Shown piece after piece: positions 22,635 to 31,877 of a stretch of 64,000 nucleotides of DNA. A program made the translations under genes and the position numbers. The notes beneath the pieces are model-generated. The model was given only the letters and a program-made list of their open reading frames with translations. It was not told where the DNA came from and did no database searches. The stretch is from positions 47,058 to 111,057 of the forward strand of contig PLYI01000095.1 in NCBI GenBank assembly GCA_003151735.1. Direction: 5' to 3'. Position 1 is the stretch's first letter, and the number at the start of each line of letters is the position of its first letter. Source of the stretch: Candidatus Bathyarchaeota archaeon (GTDB lineage Archaea > Thermoproteota > Bathyarchaeia > Bathyarchaeales > Bathycorpusculaceae).

Positions 22635-24140
22635 TTACACTTTAACAATGCCAAGGAGTTGCAGTTGTTTTACCACTGGCTCAATTAGGTTGAAGACGAT
22701 TTGTGGATATAGCCCTAAGATGATTATTACGCCGACCAGTATGAAGATCGGTATAAGTATTCTTTTGGATTCTTTAATTACAGCCTCATCTTTAGGCTTC
22801 TTTGCATACATGACGTTAATCAGCCTGAATAGGTATGCCGTTTGAAGGACACTTGTTAAAACGCCGATGACTGCTAGCCAGCTGAAGTTTGCTTGAATTG
22901 CTGCGGTGAAAACTAAGTATTTTGCCAAGAATCCTCCGAAGGGTGGAACACCTGCAAATGATAACCCAGCCATAACTAAGGCTAAACTTACAAACGGCAT
23001 TTTCTTTCCTAAACCGGAGAAGTCATCTAGAGTTTTGAATCCGTGACTATTTATTACGCCGACTGCCATAAATGCAAGCGCTGTTGTTATGCCGCCTATT
23101 AGGAAGAAGTAAAGGTTCCCGATTAAGCCAAGTGAGCTTACGCTTGTTATTGCTACAAGGTTGTAGCCGACGTCAGCGACGCAAATGTTTGCTATTAAAC
23201 GTTTAACGTCATTTTGGATTAACGCAAACAAGTTACCGACAATCATGGTTAAAGCTGCCATAATGGCTAACATAAAAGTCCAATTCAAAGCAGTAGCTGG
23301 CGAAATAATGTACACCAGTACTCGGATTAGTATGTAGTAGCTTCCTTGGTCAACAAGGGCTGAGAGGAAAGCTGCTGATGGTGCAGGAGCTGCAGTGTAA
23401 GCGTCTGGTAACCAGAAGTGGAAGGGTACGATTGCAGCTTCAATGGCGTAGCCGGCTGCTAGGAATATGAAAGCGATGATAAGCACGTGATTATTAGTTA
23501 AAGTTGTTAAAGCTTGACCAACGGCTAAGTAGTTTAGGGTTCCTGTTAAACCGTAAATGAGTGAAAGCCCGAAAACTACGAATGCTGATGCGATGATTAT
23601 CATAACGAGATACTTTAATGTGGCATTGAGTGAGAACGCGTTTTTCTTGTATAGCATTAGGAAGGCTGAGCCTGCTGTTACGGCTTCCCAGAATATGAAG
23701 AATGTTAACAGGTCGCCTGCGAGGACAGCGCCAATCAAAACGGCGGTGGTCATTAACATGATGGCGAAGTATCTTTCTGATGGTCGGTCAGTTGTGCCAA
23801 CAGAAAATACGGTGTAGATTACGACTATGGCGCTGATTGCTACTATGATTATTGCCATGTAGATGGAGATAGCGTCTATCATGAAGGCGCTTGAGAACAT
23901 GGAGGAAGAACTACCGTTTAAGCCCAGATTGAGAATGTCCGGTGAGGGCGTACTGTAATAGTTTAATGCTAAGTTTGCTACGGTTGCGCCTGCAATAGCA
24001 TAGACGGCTATGAACCAGCCCAGGGTCAGGGTAGTCTTGTTATTGGTTTTTCTGATTATTCTGAAAAGCGGGATGGTCAGGAGTGCTAAGATGACTAGAG
24101 TAATTATCGGTAATACGACATCTATTATTTCAACCAACAA
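22635..24140 (-). CDS. nuoN: Fpo/Nuo-like complex subunit N, antiporter-type
   Basis: The 501-residue integral membrane protein has about 14 helices. It carries the Mrp-antiporter-type pattern of NuoN: TFFIFWEAVTAGSAFLMLY with the key Glu, FHFWLPDAYTAAPAPSAAFL, DVKRLIANICVADVGYNL, and FAGVPPFGGFLAKYLVF. It is one of three proton-pumping antiporter-like subunits, last in a ten-gene operon. No NuoEFG follows. Confidence 0.92.
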   Translation of the reverse strand: MLVEIIDVVLPIITLVILALLTIPLFRIIRKTNNKTTLTLGWFIAVYAIAGATVANLALNYYSTPSPDILNLGLNGSSSSMFSSAFMIDAISIYMAIIIVAISAIVVIYTVFSVGTTDRPSERYFAIMLMTTAVLIGAVLAGDLLTFFIFWEAVTAGSAFLMLYKKNAFSLNATLKYLVMIIIASAFVVFGLSLIYGLTGTLNYLAVGQALTTLTNNHVLIIAFIFLAAGYAIEAAIVPFHFWLPDAYTAAPAPSAAFLSALVDQGSYYILIRVLVYIISPATALNWTFMLAIMAALTMIVGNLFALIQNDVKRLIANICVADVGYNLVAITSVSSLGLIGNLYFFLIGGITTALAFMAVGVINSHGFKTLDDFSGLGKKMPFVSLALVMAGLSFAGVPPFGGFLAKYLVFTAAIQANFSWLAVIGVLTSVLQTAYLFRLINVMYAKKPKDEAVIKESKRILIPIFILVGVIIILGLYPQIVFNLIEPVVKQLQLLGIVKV

Positions 24141-24153
24141 AGTGCATCTCCAG

Positions 24154-25692
24154 TCAACCGAATCTCACCGTTTGAATTAGATTCAGGAAGAACGTTGGGT
24201 AGATTCCTACAAGAACCACTAAAACTACTAAGATAGCTAAAGATATCTTCATGTAGTTTGATACGTCAACGACTTTCTTCGGCTCTTCGCCCTCTACCAG
24301 TTCGTCAGCGGCAGGTTGACCGAGATAAATTTTTGCGGTGAACCTTAGCATGTAAGCGAGCGAAATCACTGTAGCGATAAGCATCAGGGCAGTGGGTATA
24401 ATGTAGAAGCTGTCAGTTTTTATTACTTGGAAAGCGCCAACGAAGATTAGAAATTCACTGATGAAGCATGCGAACGGTGGTGCTCCACCGATGCTTAGGG
24501 CGGCTATTGTTGATGATACCGCTGTGAACGGCATCTTGCTTGCCAGTCCACCCATTTTGCGGATATCTCGTTTTTCTGTTTGATGCATTACTCCTCCTGC
24601 AGTGAGGAAGAGAAGGCCTTTGCTTACAGCGTGGCTGACGATGTGAAGCACCGTTCCAGTTATTGCAAGGGAAGAGACAAGGATGACGGCTGTTCCAGCA
24701 GCTACGTTTGCGGGGAAAAGTGAAAGCCCGAACATGATGTAACCCATGTGAGCGATGCTGGAGTATGCGATAAGCCGTTTTATGTCGGTTGAAACCAGCG
24801 CTATTAGTGACCCAAAGAAGGCAGAGAGTACGCCTACGATGGCTAATGCGTATAGGAAGTTTGTGCCGAATGTTATGCCAACTGCTGGGAAAACCATTCC
24901 CAGTGAGAGGCGTAGAATTGCGTATGCTCCAGCGCTGATTATGATGCCGCTTAATAGTGCGGACATTGGTGCTGGCGCTTCAGAGTGAGCATCAGGAAGC
25001 CACATGTGAACGGGTACAATAGCCATTTTTACAGCGAACCCGGCGGTTAACGCGATAAGAATCCATTTGACAAGAGTTGGGCTAGCAGTCAATAAGGCTG
25101 TTTGGGCTGTAAACATATCAGTGGCGCCTGTTGCTACGTAAGTTGCACCAATACCTAAGAGCACGAAGACGGCGCCTGCATGCGTATATATGAAGAATTT
25201 GAATGCTTGCTTGTATGAGTCTTTGTAGCCCCATTCGCCAATTATGAAGTATGCTGGGACAAGCATCAGTTCCCAACAGAAGTAGAACAGCAGCAGGTTA
25301 GATGTTAAGAAAACACCCACTACACCAACAGACAACACACACAACAGCGCATAGTAGACGGGTAAGTGATTCTTTCCAGCCATGTAATTTATTGAGAAAA
25401 GCGCTGCCGCCACAATAAGCGCAAGACTAACTAGGGCAACAGAAACGCTGATACCATCGGTGAAAAGCGTGAACGAAGTTTTTATTACGCTAATCCATGT
25501 GTAAGATTCAATATACTGGTGAGATGAGCTGTTGAGTACCGTTGGAACTGTAGTTAAAACTAACGATATGTTAACTAAAGCAATTAGCGCAACAAAGATT
25601 GCTGCAGCTTTAGGAGATTTCTTTCCAGTAAAGTAAACGAATGGCATGCTTAGAGTTGGAATTGCAAATACTGCTAGAAGAGCAAACGTCAT
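24154..25692 (-). CDS. nuoM: Fpo/Nuo-like complex subunit M
   Basis: The 512-residue membrane protein has the NuoM pattern: YFCWELMLVPAYFIIGEWG, VPVHMWLPDAHSEAPAPMSA, DIKRLIAYSSIAHMGYIMFG, and SIGGAPPFACFISEFLIF. Conserved charged residues in the helices (Glu in CWE, Lys in KMAIVP, Lys in SKGLLF) form the proton path. It lies 4 bases after nuoL and 13 before nuoN. Confidence 0.93.
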   Translation of the reverse strand: MTFALLAVFAIPTLSMPFVYFTGKKSPKAAAIFVALIALVNISLVLTTVPTVLNSSSHQYIESYTWISVIKTSFTLFTDGISVSVALVSLALIVAAALFSINYMAGKNHLPVYYALLCVLSVGVVGVFLTSNLLLFYFCWELMLVPAYFIIGEWGYKDSYKQAFKFFIYTHAGAVFVLLGIGATYVATGATDMFTAQTALLTASPTLVKWILIALTAGFAVKMAIVPVHMWLPDAHSEAPAPMSALLSGIIISAGAYAILRLSLGMVFPAVGITFGTNFLYALAIVGVLSAFFGSLIALVSTDIKRLIAYSSIAHMGYIMFGLSLFPANVAAGTAVILVSSLAITGTVLHIVSHAVSKGLLFLTAGGVMHQTEKRDIRKMGGLASKMPFTAVSSTIAALSIGGAPPFACFISEFLIFVGAFQVIKTDSFYIIPTALMLIATVISLAYMLRFTAKIYLGQPAADELVEGEEPKKVVDVSNYMKISLAILVVLVVLVGIYPTFFLNLIQTVRFG

Positions 25693-25696
25693 TTTG

Positions 25697-27601
25697 TTAC
25701 ACCCTTATGCCTACCGTTAGTATTATCAGCACTACGATTAGTATGAAACCAACCACTGCGGCAGCAATGTAATTTTGAACCGTTGTAGACGGCACTTTTT
25801 TCAACTTTGAAGCGGCTGGCACCACTCCAGTTGCAAAACGGGCCATTAGTTGATTGCCTGAATCTTCAACGTATCTAATGCCGTCAGAAAACTTTGTTAT
25901 GCCTTTGACTACTAGTCGGTAGAAGTCGTCAAAGAAGAAAGCGTGCCTCAACAGTAAGGTTACTGGATTTGACCCTGCTACAACGCTTCTTATGCTTGAG
26001 TTCTTAAAGTAACTCCAGTACACAAGTAAGCCAGTAGGCACCAGAAGAGCCAAAAAGATTGGTGTTTCCATGCTAGTAAATGAGCCAAGCAGCGTAATTC
26101 CAAGGTCTACATGCATAAAGCTCGCTACCAAAGGCTCAGCTACGCCCCAAACAATGCATAAGACTGCCAGTATTACAGCTGGAAATAACATGACTTTTGG
26201 AGCTTCGTGCGGGTGCTGCTTAACTAAATGTTCTGATTCTTTACCCATAAAAACCAAAGTCAACATTCGCATGCAGTAAGCAAACGTAATTGCCGTTGTC
26301 GCATAAATCAGAATTGTCTCTATGAGGTTTCCTGTCTCAGCAACGCTTGTAATGACTAAACCTTTGCTAAAGAACGCGGCAAAAGGAGGCAGACCGCTCG
26401 TAGTTATAACCATTATGACTGCCAAAGCGAAGGTGACTGGCATAGCTTTCCTTAAGCCACCCATCAACCGCATGTCTCTTGTACCAAGTGCGTGTATGAT
26501 GCCTCCTGCTAAGAGGAATCCCAGCCCTTCGAAGAAAGCGTGGCTTACCATGTGAAATAAACTTGCGAACCAACCGACAGACGTAGGCCCCGCAAGAGCT
26601 GAACCTAAAGCAGCCATCATGAAACCGATTTGGCTAACAGTTGAGTATGCGAGAACTCCTTTGATGTCAGTTGTGGTAAAAGCCAACGCAGCGCCGACAA
26701 GGGCAGTTAAGATGCCTATCCAGGTGACTGCTGGGAACCACAGCGGTTGAAGCGCGATAATTAATGCCGGAGCTGCCGCGGCTATGAGGATGAATCGTGA
26801 AAGAAGGTAAATGCCTGCCTTAACCATTGTTGCGGCGTGAAGCAAAGCGCTTATTGAAGTTGGTGCTTCCATTGCGCTGTATAGCCAAGTGAATAATGGG
26901 AGCTGAGCTGACTTTGCAATAGCGCCGCCTAAAACCAAGAAGGCAACTGTAACCATGAGTCCCGTATTCAATGTTCCTGCAGTTGCGGCTGATTGAAGGT
27001 CGCTTATTATTCCATGGAAACTGAAGGTTCCGAAAACCATGTAAAGGATGCCTATGGCAGCAAGGAGGCATATGTCGCCGATACGGGTCATTATGAAAGC
27101 TTTACCGCCTGCATTAACTGATTCTGGCCGTTTATACCAAAAGGAAATTAACGCGTAAGAGCAGAGACCTACCATTTCCCAGAAAATGAACATTTGAAGC
27201 ATGTTGTCTGAGATTACAAGGCCTATCATCGATCCTATGAAGAGTTGTAGGAGAAAGTAGTAACGTGTTAATCCTTCTTCCCCAGCCATGTAGCCCAAAG
27301 AGTAGATTGCAATGATTAAGCCGAAGAAAGCCACAAGCACAGTGAATAAGACGCTTAGTGGATCAATGAATACTCCAGCGTTGATGCCTGCAATCCAAGC
27401 AACTGATGAGCCTGTTGCTTGCCCCGAGCTGAAAAAGATCTCTGGAACAAGTGAAAGTGCCAAGCCCGCAGTTACTACAGCAATTGCTAGGACGAAGTAG
27501 TTTCGTGCTTTAGCGCTGTATTTTCCTATTAATGGAATGAATAAGCTTGAAACGAGCGGTAATATCCAAACAAGCCAAGCAGAGACATTGGCAAGCAACA
27601 T
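25697..27601 (-). CDS. nuoL: Fpo/Nuo-like complex subunit L
   Basis: At 634 residues this is the largest antiporter-like subunit. YMAGEEGLTRYYFLLQLFIG, FIFWEMVGLCSYALISFWYK, the PTSISALLHAATMVKAGIYL segment and DIKGVLAYSTVSQIGFMMAA are typical of NuoL. The C-terminal stretch fits the long lateral helix that ties the pump subunits together. It abuts nuoK with a 1-base overlap. Confidence 0.93.
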   Translation of the reverse strand: MLLANVSAWLVWILPLVSSLFIPLIGKYSAKARNYFVLAIAVVTAGLALSLVPEIFFSSGQATGSSVAWIAGINAGVFIDPLSVLFTVLVAFFGLIIAIYSLGYMAGEEGLTRYYFLLQLFIGSMIGLVISDNMLQMFIFWEMVGLCSYALISFWYKRPESVNAGGKAFIMTRIGDICLLAAIGILYMVFGTFSFHGIISDLQSAATAGTLNTGLMVTVAFLVLGGAIAKSAQLPLFTWLYSAMEAPTSISALLHAATMVKAGIYLLSRFILIAAAAPALIIALQPLWFPAVTWIGILTALVGAALAFTTTDIKGVLAYSTVSQIGFMMAALGSALAGPTSVGWFASLFHMVSHAFFEGLGFLLAGGIIHALGTRDMRLMGGLRKAMPVTFALAVIMVITTSGLPPFAAFFSKGLVITSVAETGNLIETILIYATTAITFAYCMRMLTLVFMGKESEHLVKQHPHEAPKVMLFPAVILAVLCIVWGVAEPLVASFMHVDLGITLLGSFTSMETPIFLALLVPTGLLVYWSYFKNSSIRSVVAGSNPVTLLLRHAFFFDDFYRLVVKGITKFSDGIRYVEDSGNQLMARFATGVVPAASKLKKVPSTTVQNYIAAAVVGFILIVVLIILTVGIRV

Positions 27602-27918
27602 TATGGTGCCTCTTCACTTTCGCCTTCTTGTTTAGTCGTCATTATTATTTCCCTGATGTCGCTTGTCCCATACTTTTTAGATACTATAACAAGTAACGCT
27701 AAAATTACTGCACTAATGGCGGTGTCTGTAGAGAATGCTAAGACCAAAAATGCTTCGCCTAAACCTTTACCCATGGCAGAAGCAAGCGTCACAAAGTTCA
27801 ATGTGGCACCAACAGCGATTAACTCTATAGAGATAAACACTTTTAGCAAATGACGCTTGGTTAGCAAACCGTAAATGCCGATGGAAAGCATTACTAATGA
27901 TAAAATAACATAGTCCAT
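27601..27918 (-). CDS. nuoK: Fpo/Nuo-like complex subunit K
   Basis: The 105-residue, three-helix subunit reads LSIGIYGLLTKRHLLKVFIS followed by IELIAVGATLNFVTLA, with the conserved Glu residues in helix 2 and in EAFLVLAFSTDTAISAVILA. The C-terminus is an acidic tail. It overlaps nuoJ and nuoL by one base each, so translation is tightly coupled. Confidence 0.9.
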   Translation of the reverse strand: MDYVILSLVMLSIGIYGLLTKRHLLKVFISIELIAVGATLNFVTLASAMGKGLGEAFLVLAFSTDTAISAVILALLVIVSKKYGTSDIREIIMTTKQEGESEEAP

Positions 27919-28379
27919 TACTTTCCACCGCCCCTCTTTTCATACAAGACAATAGCAATTCCCACCGCTATCGTCAGTATGACTAAGCCTTGTAAAACAA
28001 CGTCTAAGCCTCTAAGGTTCCATAAGGCATCACCAAAGGAAACATTAGAATCTGTTGCCGTTGCACCAGAAACAGAGAGAAAAATCGCTGGCAACGATAA
28101 AACTGCGCCTATACCAATCAGGGCAGCAGTTTTTTTGGCAGATGTTTTTTTTGTTGGTTTATCGCTTAACATTTCTCCTGACAGGAACAGGACAGCTAAT
28201 GTGCCTACGCCGACAGCGAACTGGAAAATAGCGGCAAAAGCAGCATCGTTCTGCACGTATATTAATGAAGTAAACAAAAAAGTTCCTGCCAAAGCAGCAA
28301 CAGAATAAACTGGTTCATCTGTAAACAGGGCTAGACAAGCGGAAATTATTAAGCCAATAGAGAGAACTTCCAAAATCAT
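27918..28379 (-). CDS. nuoJ: Fpo/Nuo-like complex subunit J
   Basis: The 153-residue membrane subunit has an N-terminal hydrophobic pair with DEPVYSVAALAGTFLFTSLI and FQFAVGVGTLAVLFLSGEML, the equivalents of the NuoJ helix that rearranges during turnover. The last third includes a helix pair and a basic tail. It overlaps nuoI by 4 bases. The match is weaker than for L, M and N, but position and size fit. Confidence 0.85.
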   Translation of the reverse strand: MILEVLSIGLIISACLALFTDEPVYSVAALAGTFLFTSLIYVQNDAAFAAIFQFAVGVGTLAVLFLSGEMLSDKPTKKTSAKKTAALIGIGAVLSLPAIFLSVSGATATDSNVSFGDALWNLRGLDVVLQGLVILTIAVGIAIVLYEKRGGGK

Positions 28380-28759
28380 TGTCGCGTCTCCCTCTGAACA
28401 CTCGCTTGTGGCTTAAGAACGAGCGAAGCTTTGTCAGTTGTAGCTAACTCGTAGAAGACTGAACTTTTAATTGCGTTTCTTGGGCAGCTTTCAGCACATT
28501 GGTAGCAGAAGATACATTGGTCCAGTTTGAATTGTGGATATTTTTTGCCGTCGACTTCAACCATCTCGATTGCTTTTGCTGGACAATCTCGGCTACATAG
28601 TCCGCAACTGAGACATAATTTGATGTCAAACACTTGTTGGCCTCGGAAGTCTTCGGGGAGCGTAGGTTTGACGAATGGATATTTGGTTGTTGCTGGCTTG
28701 GTAAATATGTGTGATACAGCTCTTTGCAACATTGGAGATATACGTGATTTCTTCGCCAT
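28376..28759 (-). CDS. nuoI: Fpo/Nuo-like complex subunit I, two 4Fe-4S clusters
   Basis: The 127-residue ferredoxin-like subunit has two motifs, CLSCGLCSRDCPAKAIEM and CIFCYQCAESCPRNAIK, each C-x2-C-x2-C-x3-CP. They pass electrons to the N2 cluster of NuoB. An N-terminal basic segment (SRISPMLQRAVSHIF) contacts the membrane arm. It lies 3 bases after nuoH. Confidence 0.95.
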   Translation of the reverse strand: MAKKSRISPMLQRAVSHIFTKPATTKYPFVKPTLPEDFRGQQVFDIKLCLSCGLCSRDCPAKAIEMVEVDGKKYPQFKLDQCIFCYQCAESCPRNAIKSSVFYELATTDKASLVLKPQASVQRETRQ

Positions 28760-28762
28760 TTT

Positions 28763-29752
28763 TTACGCCACCAAGGGGTAAACCCATGTAACCATTGCCA
28801 CGGTTAATATGAGAGATAATACCGCCGCGGGTAAGAGTATCTTCCAGTTAGCTGATAATACCTGGTCAATACGTAACCGTGCAAAGATGGTTGTTATGTA
28901 CTCCGTAATTACTACGACTGCTAAGAGTTTGAGTACAAACCACAATGAGTACCAGAACGCTGGCAACCCAAAGAATACTGGCCCGTAAGGTCCGCCGAGG
29001 AACAGTTCAACTACTAGGGCTGCGCCGAAAACAATTTGCACGTCACGCGTCAAATGAAGGAAGGCTAGTTTACCCGCTGTGTACTCAGTTTCCAAACCGC
29101 CGACCACTTCACTATCAGCAAGCGGAATGTCAAAGGGATCTTTTTCCAGCTCTGCCTGCATAGTTATGATGAATAATACGAAAGCCCAGGGAGCCAAAAC
29201 AATGTTTGGAATGGCCTGGCTTGAGGCTATTACGAATATGCTTAAGCTTCCAACGAGAAATGCAGGAGTTAGCGCAAGCAAAGTAAGTGGAATATCGTAA
29301 CCTAAGAACTGAGTTAACACTCTTGCTGAACCAATTGCACCATAGGGATTGGAAGATGCCCAGCCTGAAAGGAACAATAGAAAACTCGAAATCGTAACAA
29401 ATGCCAAAATAACAATCAAATCGCCATTAAACCCGCTGGTTGAAAGTACGCTTGCACCATCAATCGGCAAGAAGCATATTGTCAAAACCATAAATGAGAA
29501 GGCAACAAGTGGTGCAAACTTGAAGATTGTTTTCTTTGCGTCTCTTGGTTCAATATCCTCTTTTGTCACTAACTTTATGAAATCAGCTAATGGCTGAAAG
29601 ATTCCCGCTGGCCCTGCAACCATGGGACCAACGCGATTTTGTATACGTGCTTCGATTTTTCGCTCAACCCAATCACAGAACAAGGTTAAGAGCACTATGA
29701 ATGTGAAGCCGGGGAAGATTAAGATGCGCAAAATTAACATGAAGTCAATCAT
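28763..29752 (-). CDS. nuoH: Fpo/Nuo-like complex subunit H, quinone-site membrane subunit
   Basis: The 329-residue protein has eight helices with the NuoH hallmarks: DWVERKIEARIQNRVGPMVA, GPAGIFQPLADFIKLVTKED, and EKDPFDIPLADSEVVGGLET. These loops line the electron-acceptor cavity next to NuoB and NuoD. The partner is a membrane quinone or phenazine; which one is unknown. Six bases separate it from nuoCD. Confidence 0.95.
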   Translation of the reverse strand: MIDFMLILRILIFPGFTFIVLLTLFCDWVERKIEARIQNRVGPMVAGPAGIFQPLADFIKLVTKEDIEPRDAKKTIFKFAPLVAFSFMVLTICFLPIDGASVLSTSGFNGDLIVILAFVTISSFLLFLSGWASSNPYGAIGSARVLTQFLGYDIPLTLLALTPAFLVGSLSIFVIASSQAIPNIVLAPWAFVLFIITMQAELEKDPFDIPLADSEVVGGLETEYTAGKLAFLHLTRDVQIVFGAALVVELFLGGPYGPVFFGLPAFWYSLWFVLKLLAVVVITEYITTIFARLRIDQVLSANWKILLPAAVLSLILTVAMVTWVYPLVA

Positions 29753-29758
29753 TCAGTA

Positions 29759-31303
29759 TCACCTGTCCGTGCATGAGAAGCATGGGTCTAAACTAACAAA
29801 GTTCGCTGGGACATCTGCTATGCTCTCACCTATTGCTGTTTTGAGGAACGCTGGGATATTAGCGAATGTTGGCGTTCGGACTTTAACGCGGTCTGGGAAA
29901 GCCGTGCCGTTGCTTTTAATGTAGTAGAATAGCTCGCCTCTTGGAGCTTCAACACGGTTAACAGCTTCACCTGCAGGCACAACTCTCGGTGCCTTAACCC
30001 TGAATGGTCCCGTTGGCAGGTGGTCGATTGCATACTCGATTATGTTGATGCTTTCTTCAACTTCATCCATACGAACATTCATTCTGGACCAAGTATCCCC
30101 AGCAGTGTAAACTATTTCTTTATACGGAATTTCGCCATACGCCTCATAAGGCTCATCCTTGCGTACATCAATGTCAACGCCTGAGCCACGGGCTACTGGA
30201 CCGACAACACATAGTTTTAGGGCGTCTTCTCTTTTGAGTACGCCAACGTTTCGCATACGGGCTTTTATTGAGGGTTCGTCTTCGTAGATTTGCCTGTAAA
30301 AAGGCAGTTTCTTCCTCAGCCCTGAAAGCGTTGCTTTGATTTGGGGTATATCGCTGTCTTTTAGGTCCCGTCTTACGCCGCCTACAGTCATAAGTGATGC
30401 GCAAACGCGGTTGCCACTGGTTAATTCGATTAGATCCATGATTGGTTCACGGTCTCGCCAGAAGTACTGGAACAAGGTTTCGTAACCAATTTCTAGACCT
30501 GCATGCCCCAGTGTTAGTAAGTGGCTATGTAGCCTGTTAAGTTCTAAAGTTATTACTCGGAGGAACTTGGCTCTGGGCGGGACCTCAGTTTTCAGTATTT
30601 TTTCCACTGTTTCAACGAAGCAGCATGCATGTACGCTATTACATATACCGCAGATGCGCTCGCATAAGTAAACATCCTGGAGATAAGTTCGAGATTCACA
30701 TGCTTTCTCTATGCCTCGATGGACATAACCTAATCTTGGTTGAACTCCAGTGACTGTTTCTCCATCAACTGTCACAGCAAATTTTTCGGGCTCCAATAAT
30801 GCAGGATGCTGAGGTCCAATAATAATTTTAACGACTTTTTCACTTGAAGGTTCAGCCTCTTCCTTTGGGGGCTCCAACTTAAGCTCGTTTGCGTTAAAAT
30901 CTTTTCTAAGTGGATACACACCTTCAGGCCAATTCTCTGGTAGGACAAGCCGTCCTGGGCTTGGGTGTCCCTCGAAGACCACGCCTAAAAGGTCCATTAC
31001 TTCCATTTCATGAAAAGTTGCGCCAGGAATGATATCGGTTATTGTTTGAATTTTTGGGTTGTCTTTGGGCACTTGGGCTCGTATGGTTATAAACGCGTTT
31101 GAAGTACGAATGTGATACAGAATCCCCAAGTTCTCCCCGAGGTCTATACCGGTGATGGCTGAAACAGCGGTTTTCTCGTCTGCTTCTACCATTGCTTTGA
31201 GTACGTCTCTGTGTAAGTCGTTGCTGGTGACTATTGCGGCTTTGCCAAGTTGGTCTAGCTGAATTTGGACTTTGTCCTTAAGTTGGATTTCAACTACATT
31301 AAT
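29759..31303 (-). CDS. nuoCD: Fpo/Nuo-like complex fused C-D subunit
   Basis: The NuoC part ends with FHEMEVMDLLGVVFEGHPSP and EGVYPLRKDF. A Lys/Glu-rich linker leads to NuoD with IGPQHPALLEPEKFAVTVDG, CERICGICNSVHACCFVE and the C-terminal DPCFSCTDR. The D part keeps the two Cys pairs of [NiFe]-hydrogenase ancestry (CGIC, CFSC), unusual in complex I but seen in Ech/Mbh-type and some Fpo-like proteins. The first standard start, ATG 31192, is too late: coding continues upstream (VEIQLKDKVQIQLDQLGKAA) without ATG, GTG or TTG. I extend to ATT 31303 with low certainty. Confidence 0.85.
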   Translation of the reverse strand: MNVVEIQLKDKVQIQLDQLGKAAIVTSNDLHRDVLKAMVEADEKTAVSAITGIDLGENLGILYHIRTSNAFITIRAQVPKDNPKIQTITDIIPGATFHEMEVMDLLGVVFEGHPSPGRLVLPENWPEGVYPLRKDFNANELKLEPPKEEAEPSSEKVVKIIIGPQHPALLEPEKFAVTVDGETVTGVQPRLGYVHRGIEKACESRTYLQDVYLCERICGICNSVHACCFVETVEKILKTEVPPRAKFLRVITLELNRLHSHLLTLGHAGLEIGYETLFQYFWRDREPIMDLIELTSGNRVCASLMTVGGVRRDLKDSDIPQIKATLSGLRKKLPFYRQIYEDEPSIKARMRNVGVLKREDALKLCVVGPVARGSGVDIDVRKDEPYEAYGEIPYKEIVYTAGDTWSRMNVRMDEVEESINIIEYAIDHLPTGPFRVKAPRVVPAGEAVNRVEAPRGELFYYIKSNGTAFPDRVKVRTPTFANIPAFLKTAIGESIADVPANFVSLDPCFSCTDR

Positions 31304-31313
31304 GATATCTAAG

Positions 31314-31877
31314 CTAGTGTTGAGCGTCTTGTTTAGCCTCCTTGATAGTGGATTTGACCTCTTGTGAAACTATTGGTTCTTGTTTTACAGCTTCAGGTTT
31401 TGCCTCTTCCTTTGGGATTTCAGGGGCTTGTTTTACTTGCTTTTTGGGTCTCGCGGGACTTATTGCGGTTAGGAGTTTAACTACCCCATCAATAAGTGCT
31501 TCGGGACGCGGTGGGCATCCAGGGATATACGCAGTAACTGGAATTACTTTGTCCACGCCGCCTACAACGTTATAACAACCGTTAAAAATGCCGCCTGAGC
31601 ATGCACATGCTCCGATAGCTACAACGAATTTAGGCTGTGGCATTTGTTCATAAACTCGTTTTAACCGTTCTGCACATTGCGTCGTAACACCGCCTGTCAC
31701 CAGAAGGACGTCCGCGTGGCGTGGAGAAGGTTCGAGTTTTATGCCAAAGCGTTCGACATCAAATTTTGGCGTAAGCAATGCGACTATTTCTATGTCGCAC
31801 CCGTTGCAGGCACCTGAATTAAAGTGTAAAACCCATGGCGATTTTACTCTTGCCCAAGTTACTATGTTTGCCGTTAA
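31314..31877 (-). CDS. nuoB: Fpo/Nuo-like complex subunit B
   Basis: The N2-cluster subunit. The usual start candidate (TTG 31778) would omit essential residues. The same open frame encodes, just upstream, TWARVKSPWVLHFNSGACNG and CDIEIVALL, including the Cys pair for N2. The later ligands are in CACSGGIFNGC and CPPRPEA. AAGGAGGT near 31883-31890 precedes this region, but no ATG, GTG or TTG follows in frame; only TTA or ATA codons do. A nonstandard start or an undetected base change is likely. The C-terminal 45 residues form a charged extension. Confidence 0.8.
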   Translation of the reverse strand, partial: LTANIVTWARVKSPWVLHFNSGACNGCDIEIVALLTPKFDVERFGIKLEPSPRHADVLLVTGGVTTQCAERLKRVYEQMPQPKFVVAIGACACSGGIFNGCYNVVGGVDKVIPVTAYIPGCPPRPEALIDGVVKLLTAISPARPKKQVKQAPEIPKEEAKPEAVKQEPIVSQEVKSTIKEAKQDAQH

